Positions 42,693 through 52,859 are shown, counted from the stretch's first letter. The stretch: DNA of 64,000 nucleotides from Psychrilyobacter piezotolerans (GCF_003391055.1 NZ_QUAJ01000022.1:1-64000), one strand, 5' to 3'. The notes: generated by a model not told the origin, from the sequence alone. Program-made: numbers and translations.

Positions 42693-45600
42693 TTAACTTC
42701 TACTTACAGTAGTTTCTTTTTCCTCCTCTGAACTTACGCTTGCACCGGTTTCTTCCTCTGAACTTCCGTCTACATTGCTCTCTACTTCAAATTTATCGCC
42801 GCTTCCCTCTGCCAGTATCGTTATTTTACTGTTCCTCTGCTTCGTTTCACCACTTACTTTTGCTATTATTCCACTAGGTTTTGTAGGAATAAAATAAGTT
42901 TTTCTAAAGTCTTTTTTATGCCCTAGTTTATCATAGACTGAAAAGAGTAAAGTTCCTTTCGATCCGCCTATGAATCCAGAAGTCTCAATTGTTATAATTC
43001 CACTTATAGACCCTTTTGTAGGAGTAGTAAATGATGTTCCTTTTAAATTTCTTTTGGTAATTTTTTCAGATTTTTTTCCTTCTACAGTAAAAACATATTC
43101 ATATCCTTCCACGCCAGACAATTCTTCTATCCTAGAAAGATCTACCTCAACATTTTTACCATTTAAGCTGCCTATTATTTCATTATCTAAATAAGAAGTA
43201 TTTATCTTGGTATCTACTATAAAATTCAGCATTTTAGATTTTCCTTCTATCCCAGCTTTACTTATTGGGGTTACCCTGACTATATTTTTCCCTTCTCTAG
43301 AAAAATTAAATTTTATCTCAATATTCTCTGATCCTCCCGGTAAATCTAATGTTTTTTTAGCTACAGGATTTTCGTTTTCATTTAACTTTTCAATTTTTAA
43401 TTTAGTTATTTCAGTATCGTCATCTGGACCTGTACTTTTAGGAACAACAGCATATATTGCCGGATCATTAATTAAAGAAATTGATCCCCCCTTTGTAAAG
43501 GTATATTCTCTGTCAGAATCTTTTATCTTTGTTTTTTTCCAATCACCCCAGCCCTGAACATCTTCATAAACTTTTAATTTTATATCCTTAGGTACTCTGA
43601 TTTTTACTTTTTCTTCTTTTCTATTTCCAGCTTTATCTTCTGCTGTTATTGTAATTTCTGTTATTAATCCATTTGAAGTCTCTGGTTTCTTTACTTTAAT
43701 CTTATACGTTACAGTTTTATCGCCACCGTAAACTGGTTCTTCCAAAATTTCTGTATTATCATTTTTTATTCCCAATAAATATCCACCTTTAATGCTATCC
43801 TCTAATTTTTCATAACTAGCATTGAAGTCTTCGATATCAAAAGATAGATTAAAGTAATAATAATTTTTTTCTGAAATTTCAGCTGATTCTTCTATCAATA
43901 TATTGGTGATTTTAGGAATTATTGTATCTACTATAACAGTTAAATTTTTAGGTCTTGAAATGTCCCCTAATAATATTTCATTAAATGTTCCATCATATCC
44001 CGTTATCTCATTTAATTTCCCGCTCTTACTCATTCCATAAACACTACCTATATACTGGCCATCGGTTGTATGTTTGTCTGTAGTATCTACCTCCATTGAA
44101 ATAGTATTACCCATTACTCCACCTGCGTATAACCCCTTACCGCTATCACTAACTCCTATCTTAGGATATTTTGGATTTCCCAAATTTCCATCACTATTTT
44201 TATCTGCGACCTCTTTATCGTACTCAAATAGAACTATTCCAGCCATACTCTTATCACTCTTAGGATTTATATTAATCGCACTATTAGAATTAATATAATA
44301 AGTTCCACCTATTTTATTTACAGAATTTCCCGCAGTTTTTACTTCTGGCTCTACACCTATACTCGTATTATCCACTTTTAAAACGTCTATACTTTGGTTT
44401 TTAGATATTCCATAGGAGTTCTTTACATCATTTACCAAAGTTATCTTATCGCCTTTTTCCACTCTATCGGTCCAAGTAACCTTGAATCTTTTTATATCAT
44501 TACCTGCGTCCGATATTTCTTCAACTGTTTTTCCTGTCCACCCCTCTACATCTATACCATTATAGACATCAAATTCATCTATGTTTTTTCCCTCTACAAT
44601 TGTTTCTAACTCTATTTCATCTCCGACCTTTCCTGTACTTCCAACTTCCGGCAAAGTAAAGTTCCCATCCACTTCATCAATATAGCCTGAATATTTTTCG
44701 GGGTTCTCTACACCTGTACCATCTAAATCTACCATGGTTTTTAAAAAATTCAATATAGTTTTATTCTTTAAATCCACATTTATAATCTTAGGAGTAGATA
44801 GATCCACCTTTACATCTTTCAGTATCCCTGTTTTGTTAAATAAATCGGTAACTATCCTTGCTTCTAAATTGATTTTTTCGGATGATTTTACAGCTTCTGA
44901 ATTTATTAATGCTTGCATCTCTTCCTCTGTTAAATCAACTTTAAATTCATACCACCCCTGGTCTCCAAAGGTATCTTCCAAGCTTTCCGTATCCGATAAT
45001 TCTTCCAGCTTGGTGTTACTAATTTTTAATTCTATCCCTTCCTCATTTCCACTAACTCCATTTAGTAAATTTTCTAATCCTAAATCTCTTAGTTTTATCC
45101 TGTATTCATTATCTTTAATTTTCTCAAAATCTTCATTTTTAATATCATCCAACAAATTGGAAGTTTTAGAAGTGTTTTTTAATTCATACCAGGTATCCGA
45201 TCTGTCCTTCATTAATTCTTCAAACTCTTTTTCATCAACTTCAATGTCATATCCTCCTACCTTTAATTTCAGATCACCTGTACTAAGTGTTTTTATTTTC
45301 TCTACCTCAGAAACCATTAACTCAATCTTATAGGTATTCTCTCCTTCTACCGTATATCTGACCTTATCTATATAACTCAAAATATCTTTCCCTGAGTTAT
45401 TTATAACTTCTACCCATGATTTTTCTCTTCCTTCTAAGATTTTAGAAATTCCATTTTTAGTAACTTTGGTTTCTAACCACCCATCATCAGATAAACTCAT
45501 AGTTATATTATCTGTATTTCTGCTAAATAATAATTTATTGCTGCTATCTAATACATCCAATTTATATTCATTTATCATGTCTTCTACCACTATTGGATGA

Positions 45601-48600
45601 TTATCTTCATCAAATTCATTGTATCTTGCCTTCCCTCTAAAAGTTATCGTTCCCCTACCGTCTGCTATGGATAACTTCAAGTTATCTACACTAGGGTCTT
45701 TAAATTCCAAGGCTAATTTTTCCTCTTTTACAGTGTACTGTTTATCTTCCTCTTCGTTTAAGTTGGTAATTTCTCCATCAATAGATTTTTCATCTCTTCC
45801 CTTAAGACCTACTAATTCAAAATCAACAGTTCTCGTCGTTCCGTCATATTCGTTGAACGGTGTCAGATAGGACAGATCCCATCTCTGGATAATTCCCAAA
45901 TTATTTATCGCACGATTTAATGCACCCTCTACACCGCTTCCATTATTTTTCATCTCATACATGAAAAAGTTGTTAGCGGTATTATAGTACTTAAAGTCAG
46001 TATGGGAGATTTCAGGTGGATCATTTCGATTCGATACATTTGATGTATCTTCTCCCAGTATGGGGATTTCATTGTCATCCCATTCTTCCCAATAATGAGC
46101 TCTTCCATCAGGTCGCCGTCTTCCAGTTGAATATTTGTATCCTAAACCTGGAACTTCATCATAAGTAGTTTTAGTATTATTTGCACCCGGTGCATCATTA
46201 CCTCTCTTTCTTACATGGAAAATACCATTTAAATCTATTACATCTGGCAGACCATTAAATTCTTCATCCGCTAACTCTTTAGATAATTCTTCCAATATAT
46301 TTTTATTTTCATAACCAGAAGGAAGATTATCTTCATCCATATCTTCATCGGTCAGGAAGATTATCATCTTTTCCGATGGCATATATGCCCCTTTTTCTCC
46401 TTTTTCTACTATCTCCCCAGAATAACTCAGATATCTTCCATTGGTACGTAGTTTTTCTATGGCGTAGTGGATCCCCCAGGCACTATTTTCCTGACCTCCA
46501 TAATATCCAGAAATAGAGTTTATTTCTTCAAAGGCATCTAGCAATTCTTCTAAATCATTTTCACGGGATGAAGTTTTATCCAAAGCAGCTCCGTCAAACC
46601 ACTTATCTTTATAAATAGCCATATAACTATAATCATAATACTCTGCTATTTTATTTTTCCAGTCCCCTGTAGGAACAACATAGTTCCCCCAGTCTTCATA
46701 AGTTCGATTCTGTTGGGGACCAAAGGTAATCAGATTATATTTCACATCAAATCCCCTGTCATAGAGTTCCTGTCCGAAGGCTGACAGCCCGTCTTTTACG
46801 TTATTTATCTCATTTTGCATGGAACCAGAGTTATCTATGACAAAGACTACATCCAGCGGGAATAGGAACTTTTTCATCCCTGATTCCTTCAAGCTTATAT
46901 TTCCAGCCTCTCCAATTCCCTCTATTTTTCCTGTCCCCTCATTTTTTTCTTCGATTTTAAATTTACCAGATTTTAGATTATCAACTGTTAAGTCTATCTC
47001 CCTCTCCATCTTGGTAATAAAGTTTACATTTACCTGGATAGCTCCACCGCTGGTACCAGTAGTTATAAAATCTATCTTATGAATATTCTTTTCCTTCTCA
47101 AAATCCAGACTGGCAATGTCCGACACATCCATCTTAAATTCCCTCTGATTTTCCCGGGTAATAACTTTATATCTGCCGTCATGCCCCCTTTTTACACTAT
47201 AAAATTGAATGGTATAATTGTCTACCGGAAGACCAACTATTCGGAGTTCTTTATTGGTCTGTTCATATGAAATTATGGCGTTAGTAAAGGTCATAGTTTT
47301 ACTGGTACTGGCATCCAGTACTATATCCACATAATTTGAGCTATATGTTTCATCATTAACATTTCCATACAAAAACTCTTCTAATTCTTTATTCCCCTCA
47401 ACTGTTGGCTCTATTAAATTTATAGAGTTACTATTCTCATAGGGATCCCAAGAATAATCTGCACCAGCACTTTTTTTAGTTATTCTAAAAATCACCTTAT
47501 CATAGTTTAATATCTCCCCGTTGGTATTTAGCGGCCCCTCATTCCATCTAAAGGTCGCTTTATTCCCTTTAGATTCACTAACTATTTTTTCTATTCCATC
47601 ACCTTTGTTATCCGTATAAAATAATAAAGTATTTTCATCTTCATCTTTTAAAGTTCCCTTAGATTCGGTTATGGTCTTTTCGATTATTAGACCTGCAGAA
47701 CTAATTTTTTCTGGAATTGGCTCCCTATAATTCCATACTCCATCACTGTAATCAAATTCATTTATTGCCTTATATCCATTTCTACCATATAAAACATCAT
47801 CCAAATTACTTTCATAATCTACAGTTTTTAGACGCCTATATCCTTTTCTTTCAGGGCTTAAAACCCTGTCTTCAATCTCATAATTTTGATCTTTAAATTC
47901 TTTTGCAGGATCAAACTCAAATATTACCCATTGATGGGAAGGGGTCTTATCTTCTTCTATTTTTGCAGGTTCAATATATTTACCTGTTAAAGATAATTTA
48001 GCAATATCATTTCCTAATACATCAAATTTAACTTCCCTTTCTACCCCACTTTTGTCATCAAAAATTGTTTTATATTCTGCTTTCCATCTATAGACATATC
48101 TTTTATTATTTGGATCTAATATTATCTGATTATCCTCATTTACTGTATAACTGTTACTGCCAATGTTTATAATTTTTCCAATTACAGGTATCGCTTGTAA
48201 AGTAAGAGGGGGATTCAAAACATTTTTAGTATCATTATTTCTCTTTTCTTTTAAATTTTCTAAATTTAATAGCGATAAATTATCAGTCGTTATACTTATC
48301 ATATTTAGTTGTATATTTTTATATCCAGATGTATCTATATCTTCCAACCAGATGGTATCATCTGTAGAAGCTATATTCTTCCCCTTAAATTTTCCAATAC
48401 TCCCCTCATAGGTTATAGCTGCATAGTTCCCCTTATTGTTGTTATTCCTATATCTCAGGGTATAAAAATCTAAATTATAATCAATACCATTTTCTAAACC
48501 CATAATTTCAAATTTTCCCTCTATAAACCTTCCCTTTATTCCATCTTTTTCTATCTCCTGTGCAGAGCCGTTATTTTCAAAAACAAAGTCTACATAACTA

Positions 48601-49634
48601 TTTTTTATATTATTTAAATCATTCTCTTCTATTCTTTTTATTGGACGTACTTCATCATGCTTAGACCCTGTATAGAGTCTAAACACCACTTCCTGGTATT
48701 TATAGGCTTTCAAATTTTCTAATTCATACTTATCTTTATAAGTAAATGTATTTTTAGATGATTCTAAATCCTCCTCCTCAAAATCAGTGATAGGAACAGG
48801 TATTGTATAACTTTCATTTATCTTTCTTTTGAAAACATTATTTTCTTCGATTGTCAGTTCAAATTTTCCATTTTTAGGTGTTTCCAAAGTTTCTTTCAGT
48901 TTAAATTCTACAATAGGCTTAGGAGTTCCAGCATAACTATATCTTTCTAACTCATCATGAGTAAAAACATCATCATCATAAGACTTATTATTAGTTAATA
49001 ACTCCTCTAAACTTCCATCTTCATCTATTGTTTTTATCCTATCTATATTTTCATAGAAATCAATTGTATACTTCTCTGAATTAACTAACGATCCCATTGT
49101 TATTTGTGAATAGATCCATTGCTCTCCAATCTTTGGACTAGGCTCTGCTTTAGTTGGTTCTGTATATTCTTCAGTTAAAACAAGCTTAGAATAACTACCT
49201 CCTACTTTAAAATATCTTTTTTCTTTAAAAGAAACTGTCCGCACTTCCCCTTCTTCTTCCAAAAAATTGCTATAATAACTTCCATTCCATTTATATACAA
49301 ATTGATCTTTTCTGTTTATCTGTATTTTATTGTTCGATACTTTATATTCATTTCCAGCGATAGTAACTTTATCCCCATTACTAAATCTAATTTTTTTAGT
49401 CTCTATAGGATCATAATTTTTTCTTACTCCATCTCTTACTTCCTTTACATTTAAAAGTTCTACCCGATTTAAATCCTTATCGGTAATACTGACTAAATTT
49501 ATCTTTATTTGATCGTAATTTTCTGAATCAATCCCCTCTATTGCGACTCTTTCATAGCTTAATGCAAAAACACTCATACTCACCAGCAAAAATAATACGA
49601 ATATCCTATAACTCTTTCTTATCATCTTCCCCAT
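42693..49634 (-). CDS. Giant secreted protein with von Willebrand A domain, 2313 residues
   Basis: This is a paralogue of the 2254-residue protein. It has a signal peptide (SYRIFVLFLLVSMSVFA) and a VWA domain with DNSGS (Asp934) near residue 925. It has two copies of an N-terminal module (about 15-140 and 440-560; compare VYKWNGSYYSNFLEEEG with VYRWKAEYKTIFDDKSG) where the other giant has one. The end is the shared C-terminal module (about 2139-2280) plus a Ser/Glu-rich tail. The VWA core FPLDVVFVIDNSGSMQNEI and the stretch GQENSAWG are almost identical in the two giants. The start at 49634 overlaps the coiled-coil gene by 29 bases and has GGAGG eight bases away. There are no cell-wall or barrel anchors. 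Confidence 0.85.
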   Translation of the reverse strand: MGKMIRKSYRIFVLFLLVSMSVFALSYERVAIEGIDSENYDQIKINLVSITDKDLNRVELLNVKEVRDGVRKNYDPIETKKIRFSNGDKVTIAGNEYKVSNNKIQINRKDQFVYKWNGSYYSNFLEEEGEVRTVSFKEKRYFKVGGSYSKLVLTEEYTEPTKAEPSPKIGEQWIYSQITMGSLVNSEKYTIDFYENIDRIKTIDEDGSLEELLTNNKSYDDDVFTHDELERYSYAGTPKPIVEFKLKETLETPKNGKFELTIEENNVFKRKINESYTIPVPITDFEEEDLESSKNTFTYKDKYELENLKAYKYQEVVFRLYTGSKHDEVRPIKRIEENDLNNIKNSYVDFVFENNGSAQEIEKDGIKGRFIEGKFEIMGLENGIDYNLDFYTLRYRNNNNKGNYAAITYEGSIGKFKGKNIASTDDTIWLEDIDTSGYKNIQLNMISITTDNLSLLNLENLKEKRNNDTKNVLNPPLTLQAIPVIGKIINIGSNSYTVNEDNQIILDPNNKRYVYRWKAEYKTIFDDKSGVEREVKFDVLGNDIAKLSLTGKYIEPAKIEEDKTPSHQWVIFEFDPAKEFKDQNYEIEDRVLSPERKGYRRLKTVDYESNLDDVLYGRNGYKAINEFDYSDGVWNYREPIPEKISSAGLIIEKTITESKGTLKDEDENTLLFYTDNKGDGIEKIVSESKGNKATFRWNEGPLNTNGEILNYDKVIFRITKKSAGADYSWDPYENSNSINLIEPTVEGNKELEEFLYGNVNDETYSSNYVDIVLDASTSKTMTFTNAIISYEQTNKELRIVGLPVDNYTIQFYSVKRGHDGRYKVITRENQREFKMDVSDIASLDFEKEKNIHKIDFITTGTSGGAIQVNVNFITKMEREIDLTVDNLKSGKFKIEEKNEGTGKIEGIGEAGNISLKESGMKKFLFPLDVVFVIDNSGSMQNEINNVKDGLSAFGQELYDRGFDVKYNLITFGPQQNRTYEDWGNYVVPTGDWKNKIAEYYDYSYMAIYKDKWFDGAALDKTSSRENDLEELLDAFEEINSISGYYGGQENSAWGIHYAIEKLRTNGRYLSYSGEIVEKGEKGAYMPSEKMIIFLTDEDMDEDNLPSGYENKNILEELSKELADEEFNGLPDVIDLNGIFHVRKRGNDAPGANNTKTTYDEVPGLGYKYSTGRRRPDGRAHYWEEWDDNEIPILGEDTSNVSNRNDPPEISHTDFKYYNTANNFFMYEMKNNGSGVEGALNRAINNLGIIQRWDLSYLTPFNEYDGTTRTVDFELVGLKGRDEKSIDGEITNLNEEEDKQYTVKEEKLALEFKDPSVDNLKLSIADGRGTITFRGKARYNEFDEDNHPIVVEDMINEYKLDVLDSSNKLLFSRNTDNITMSLSDDGWLETKVTKNGISKILEGREKSWVEVINNSGKDILSYIDKVRYTVEGENTYKIELMVSEVEKIKTLSTGDLKLKVGGYDIEVDEKEFEELMKDRSDTWYELKNTSKTSNLLDDIKNEDFEKIKDNEYRIKLRDLGLENLLNGVSGNEEGIELKISNTKLEELSDTESLEDTFGDQGWYEFKVDLTEEEMQALINSEAVKSSEKINLEARIVTDLFNKTGILKDVKVDLSTPKIINVDLKNKTILNFLKTMVDLDGTGVENPEKYSGYIDEVDGNFTLPEVGSTGKVGDEIELETIVEGKNIDEFDVYNGIDVEGWTGKTVEEISDAGNDIKRFKVTWTDRVEKGDKITLVNDVKNSYGISKNQSIDVLKVDNTSIGVEPEVKTAGNSVNKIGGTYYINSNSAININPKSDKSMAGIVLFEYDKEVADKNSDGNLGNPKYPKIGVSDSGKGLYAGGVMGNTISMEVDTTDKHTTDGQYIGSVYGMSKSGKLNEITGYDGTFNEILLGDISRPKNLTVIVDTIIPKITNILIEESAEISEKNYYYFNLSFDIEDFNASYEKLEDSIKGGYLLGIKNDNTEILEEPVYGGDKTVTYKIKVKKPETSNGLITEITITAEDKAGNRKEEKVKIRVPKDIKLKVYEDVQGWGDWKKTKIKDSDREYTFTKGGSISLINDPAIYAVVPKSTGPDDDTEITKLKIEKLNENENPVAKKTLDLPGGSENIEIKFNFSREGKNIVRVTPISKAGIEGKSKMLNFIVDTKINTSYLDNEIIGSLNGKNVEVDLSRIEELSGVEGYEYVFTVEGKKSEKITKRNLKGTSFTTPTKGSISGIITIETSGFIGGSKGTLLFSVYDKLGHKKDFRKTYFIPTKPSGIIAKVSGETKQRNSKITILAEGSGDKFEVESNVDGSSEEETGASVSSEEEKETTVSRS

Positions 49635-50136
49635 CTATATTTCCTCCCCCATTTAATTCCTTCTCTATCTTCTCTGCCTTATCAAATTCATCTGTGCTTC
49701 TGTATAGTTTATAAAGTCTTTCGTTTATTTTCCTAATTTCGGTTTCCGGTAACTTTCCCTTTAATTCTACCAATGCCGGGATACTGAACTCCCTGCTGTA
49801 TTTATACTTATCTATCTCCTCTAATAAGCCATCTAACTTTTCCGATCTTTTAACCTCGTCTATTTCAGATAAAATTTCTTTTTTTATCTCCTCCAAGGCT
49901 TTCTCTTCCTCTATTTCCTTCTCTTCCATCTCTTTTATCATAGCTTTGTTTCTTTTTACAGTTTCTTCCAATTCTTTTTTAGCTTCTTTTAAATCTTCCT
50001 GTAACTTCTTTTCTTTCTCTATCTTTATTATTTCTTCCCTGCTTTTTATTACCACTTCCTCTTTTTTCGGAAACAGTATAAATAATCCCAAGATTCCAAG
50101 CAGTATAGCTCCTAATATCAAATGTTTTTTTTTCAT
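49606..50136 (-). CDS. Membrane-anchored coiled-coil protein, 176 residues
   Basis: An N-terminal membrane segment (LILGAILLGILGLFILF) is followed by a long stretch of Glu- and Lys-rich heptads (about 30-110) that should form a coiled coil, and a helical end. It is the first gene of the giant-protein operon and overlaps the next by 29 bases, so both are co-translated. It is not a recognised family member. An inner-membrane or periplasm-spanning part of the filament system is a reasonable guess. The start is preceded by the hairpin/ribosome-binding-site module. Confidence 0.75.
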   Translation of the reverse strand: MKKKHLILGAILLGILGLFILFPKKEEVVIKSREEIIKIEKEKKLQEDLKEAKKELEETVKRNKAMIKEMEEKEIEEEKALEEIKKEILSEIDEVKRSEKLDGLLEEIDKYKYSREFSIPALVELKGKLPETEIRKINERLYKLYRSTDEFDKAEKIEKELNGGGNIDGEDDKKEL

Positions 50137-50610
50137 AATTCTCCCCCCTGTACGACCTTTGGTCGAATGTATAATTAATAATTAACAATGTATAATTACA
50201 TTCAAAATTTTTTTTGACACAGATCACTATAGAACACGGATGACGTAGATCTAATGGATTTTCACGGATCTCTTCTTTAGGTTTTAAAACCTAAAAATTT
50301 AAATTATCTGCGATAATCTGTATTTTATCTGTGTATGCTACAAGCATCCGCGTTCCATTTTTTCGTGATACATTTAAATTTCTTTATTAATTCACATTTA
50401 AAACCAAGTTTTTTTAGTACACTTAATTTTAATAATCGTGAACCGACTTTAATATTCGTATATCTTTTGCGTAATTCGTGACTAAGTTTTAATTATTAAG
50501 ACTCCTTTCAGACTATTTTCAATTATTCCCTGTCATTACACTTTTAATATTACACTATTTCCGGATATTTTACTATGATATATCGCCTTTGTTATCTTTT
50601 TTTCAGTTAC
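50137..50610 (-). repeat. Gap with hairpin/RBS module and dispersed repeats
   Basis: Next to the coiled-coil gene lies the module: hairpin CGACC-AAA-GGTCG (50153-50165 on the minus strand) followed by tacaggggggag and the start codon. AT-rich sequence (taattattaattatacatt) lies farther out. Beyond are dispersed-family pieces: gtcaaaa with cacagatcac near 50220 and tttgcgtaattcgtgac at 50466-50482. No gene is seen in this gap. The promoter of the giant-protein operon must lie here but I cannot place it. Confidence 0.65.
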
Positions 50611-50640
50611 AAAAAAAGCCAAGAAATAAATTCTTGGCTC
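50611..50640 (-). terminator. Terminator after rpsR
   Basis: The stem AGCCAAGAA / TTCTTGGCT has a five-base loop and a minus-strand T run. It lies about 15 bases after the rpsR stop codon. Confidence 0.88.
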
Positions 50641-50654
50641 AAAAAAGTAATTTC

Positions 50655-50888
50655 TTACTTTTCTATGTTTGTGTAAGGTAATAAAGCAATGTTTCTAGCT
50701 TGCTTTATTGCTCTAGTTAACTTTCTTTGTAACTTAGCACTTGCACCAGTTACTCTTGCAGGATTGATTCTACCTTTATCAGACATAAATCTTTTTAATA
50801 AATCTGCATTCTTATAGTTTAACTCTTCAGCTTTAACTCTTAATTTTGCTCTTTTTCTTCTCTTTCTGAATTCTGCCAACTCAGCCAC
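50655..50888 (-). CDS. rpsR: Ribosomal protein bS18
   Basis: This is a 77-residue small-subunit protein with the core [44 protein letters not shown]18 pairs with S6 on the platform, and both are encoded in this unit, with ssb between them. It is the last gene of the unit. Confidence 0.96.
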   Translation of the reverse strand: MAELAEFRKRRKRAKLRVKAEELNYKNADLLKRFMSDKGRINPARVTGASAKLQRKLTRAIKQARNIALLPYTNIEK

Positions 50889-50897
50889 CTCCTAAAA

Positions 50898-51338
50898 TTA
50901 GAACGGGAATTCGTCATCTTCTTCTTCGACAACGCCCGATTGCTTTGGTTCTGTATACTTTGGTTGATTATAGCTATTTGTTGTTTTAGGTTTAGAATTT
51001 GAATCAGATTCAAAACTATTTGCTCCACTGCTTCTAGACTCTAAAAATTCGATTCTATCCACAACAACTTCTGTTCTGTATCTTTTTTCACCGTTGACTT
51101 CAAAAGTACTTGTTTGAATTCTACCCTGTACTCCGGTATTGTTACCCTTTCTTAGGTATTCTCCAATCAATTCAGCTGTCTTACCAAAGGCAGCACAACT
51201 AATAAAATCTGCTGGATCATCTTTTCTCATTCTATTGACTGCTAGTGTAAATTTGCAATAAGCCATTCCACTTTGCCCATACTTTAATTCTGGATCTCTA
51301 ACCAGTCTGCCTGTTAAAACTACTAAGTTCATAGACAT
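50898..51338 (-). CDS. ssb: Single-stranded DNA-binding protein
   Basis: The 146-residue protein has the OB fold at the N-terminus (NLVVLTGRLVRDPELKYGQSGMAYCKFTLAVNR). A flexible Asn/Ser/Gln-rich linker and the acidic tip EEDDEFPF, which binds partner proteins, follow. It lies between rpsF and rpsR, the usual order in many bacteria. The ribosome-binding site GGAGG precedes the start. Confidence 0.96.
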   Translation of the reverse strand: MSMNLVVLTGRLVRDPELKYGQSGMAYCKFTLAVNRMRKDDPADFISCAAFGKTAELIGEYLRKGNNTGVQGRIQTSTFEVNGEKRYRTEVVVDRIEFLESRSSGANSFESDSNSKPKTTNSYNQPKYTEPKQSGVVEEEDDEFPF

Positions 51339-51375
51339 AATATACCTCCTAAATCAAACAATTTACTTAAACTTA

Positions 51376-51657
51376 TTAGTTCTTAGTTATCATGTATCTC
51401 ATAACTTCTTCAGTAATGTTTAACTTGTTTTCTGCAGCTTGTAAGTTTTGCCCTTCAGCTTTGAACGTAGTTAATACGTAGAAACCTGTTCCTTTCTTTT
51501 CGATTGGATAAGCTAACTTTCTTTCACCCATTTTTGTAGTTTTTAATTCAGTTGCAGTTGCTGCAGTTAAGATAGCTTCTACTTTCTCAATGATTGCACC
51601 TCTTGCATCTTCCATAACTGTTGGGTTGATAATGTACATTATTTCGTAATTTGTCAT
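51376..51657 (-). CDS. rpsF: Ribosomal protein bS6
   Basis: This is a 93-residue small-subunit protein (YEIMYIINPTVMEDA ... GERKLAYPIEKKGTGFYVL ... EEVMRYMITK). The ATG at 51657 is preferred over the TTG one codon earlier (51660), because the ribosome-binding site GGAGG is then eight bases away. It is the first gene of rpsF-ssb-rpsR. In other bacteria the S6:S18 complex binds the leader of this operon. A small hairpin GTGA / TCAC is present in the leader, but I do not recognise the full motif. Confidence 0.95.
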   Translation of the reverse strand: MTNYEIMYIINPTVMEDARGAIIEKVEAILTAATATELKTTKMGERKLAYPIEKKGTGFYVLTTFKAEGQNLQAAENKLNITEEVMRYMITKN

Positions 51658-51720
51658 CAATTTGACCTCCTTCCCTCTGGATTTTGTCCAAGTGATAAAT
51701 CACTCAAACAGGGTGCATTA

Positions 51721-51749
51721 ATTATATCATATCTGTAAAAGTAAAGCAA
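51721..51749 (-). promoter_or_regulatory. Promoter of rpsF-ssb-rpsR
   Basis: On the minus strand there is a -35 TTGCTT (51744-51749), a 17-base spacer and a -10 TATAAT (51721-51726). The leader to the rpsF start is about 58 bases. Confidence 0.7.
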
Positions 51750-51759
51750 GGATAAATAA

Positions 51760-51794
51760 AAAACTAACCCAAATAAATTTAGATTAGTTTTTTA
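51760..51794 (-). terminator. Terminator after ftsZ
   Basis: The stem AAAAACTAA / TTAGTTTTT has a loop of about 15 bases and T runs at both outer ends. It lies just after the ftsZ stop codon and before the rpsF promoter, so it separates the division cluster from the ribosomal unit. Confidence 0.7.
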
Positions 51795-51800
51795 TATTAA

Positions 51801-52859
51801 TTAATTATTTCTTCTCATCCACGCAGGGATCTCTAAATCTTCCTCTTCTTTTTTCTCTACTGTTTTAGCTAAGCTTGGTTTTTCTATTGCTACTACTTTT
51901 TTTTCTGTAGCCTCATCACTAAAATTAGTAGCTACCAGAGTTACCTGCAGCCTGTCTCCCATCTCATCATCAGTTGTAACACCAAACATCACATCATCTA
52001 CAGATTTTCCTGCAGCTTCTTTTACCATATTTGAAATTGCAAAAGCTTCATTTAATCCCAGTGCCGATGATCCTGATATATTGATTAGGATCTTGCTTGC
52101 TCCAGATATTGATTTTTCCAATAACGGACTTTGAAGAGCTTTTTCAGTAGCTTTAATGGCTCTGTTTTCCCCTTCCATTTCTCCAAATCCTATCATGGCT
52201 ACCCCTGAATCCAACATTGTCGTTTTAATATCAGCAAAGTCTAAATTTATTAATCCTGTTTTTAATATTAAGTCAGCCAGGCCTTTAATTCCAATTTTTA
52301 AAACATTATTAGCTTCCATAAAAGCATTTTGTAGTGTTATAGTTTTTTCTGGAAGTTCGAACAATTTATCGTTCGGTATTATAATAAGTGCATCTACAGA
52401 TTCTTTTAAATTAACTATTCCCATATCTGCATTTTTCATTCTGTTCTTTCCTTCAAAAGTAAATGGTTTTGTAACTACCGCAACTGTCAGAATTCCCATA
52501 TCTTTTGCTACTCTGGCTATTACCGGTGCTGCACCTGTACCTGTACCCCCACCCATTCCAGATGTTATGAATAACATATCTGTTTCCTCTAATAGAGTTT
52601 TTATCTTGTCTATATCTTCCTCTGCTGCTTGTTTTCCAATCTCTGGGTTAGCTCCCGCTCCCAATCCTCTTGTTGATTTTTCCCCCAGCTGTATTCTTAT
52701 ATCAGCTAAAGAGTTGTGTAGATCTTGGGCATCTGTATTGGCTGCAATATATTCTACTCCTGTTACTCCTGCTTCAATCATATCATTTATTGCATTCCCT
52801 CCGGAACCCCCTATCCCCATTACCTTTATCTTCACCAAATGCTCATTTGTGTGTATCAT
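51801..52859 (-). CDS. ftsZ: Cell division GTPase FtsZ
   Basis: FtsZ polymerises into the division ring. The 352-residue protein has the tubulin signature GGGTGTGAAP near residues 104-113, the N-terminal GIGGSGGNA, a short variable linker, and the conserved C-terminal tip (EIPAWMRRN) that binds FtsA and other partners. It is the last gene of the mur/fts cluster. The ribosome-binding site GGAGGAAG precedes the start. Confidence 0.97.
   Translation of the reverse strand: MIHTNEHLVKIKVMGIGGSGGNAINDMIEAGVTGVEYIAANTDAQDLHNSLADIRIQLGEKSTRGLGAGANPEIGKQAAEEDIDKIKTLLEETDMLFITSGMGGGTGTGAAPVIARVAKDMGILTVAVVTKPFTFEGKNRMKNADMGIVNLKESVDALIIIPNDKLFELPEKTITLQNAFMEANNVLKIGIKGLADLILKTGLINLDFADIKTTMLDSGVAMIGFGEMEGENRAIKATEKALQSPLLEKSISGASKILINISGSSALGLNEAFAISNMVKEAAGKSVDDVMFGVTTDDEMGDRLQVTLVATNFSDEATEKKVVAIEKPSLAKTVEKKEEEDLEIPAWMRRNN

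Noticed and set aside
51661-51720. S6:S18-binding leader motif upstream of rpsF
   Set aside because: A small GTGA / TCAC hairpin exists, but I could not find the conserved CCG-type bulge of the known motif.
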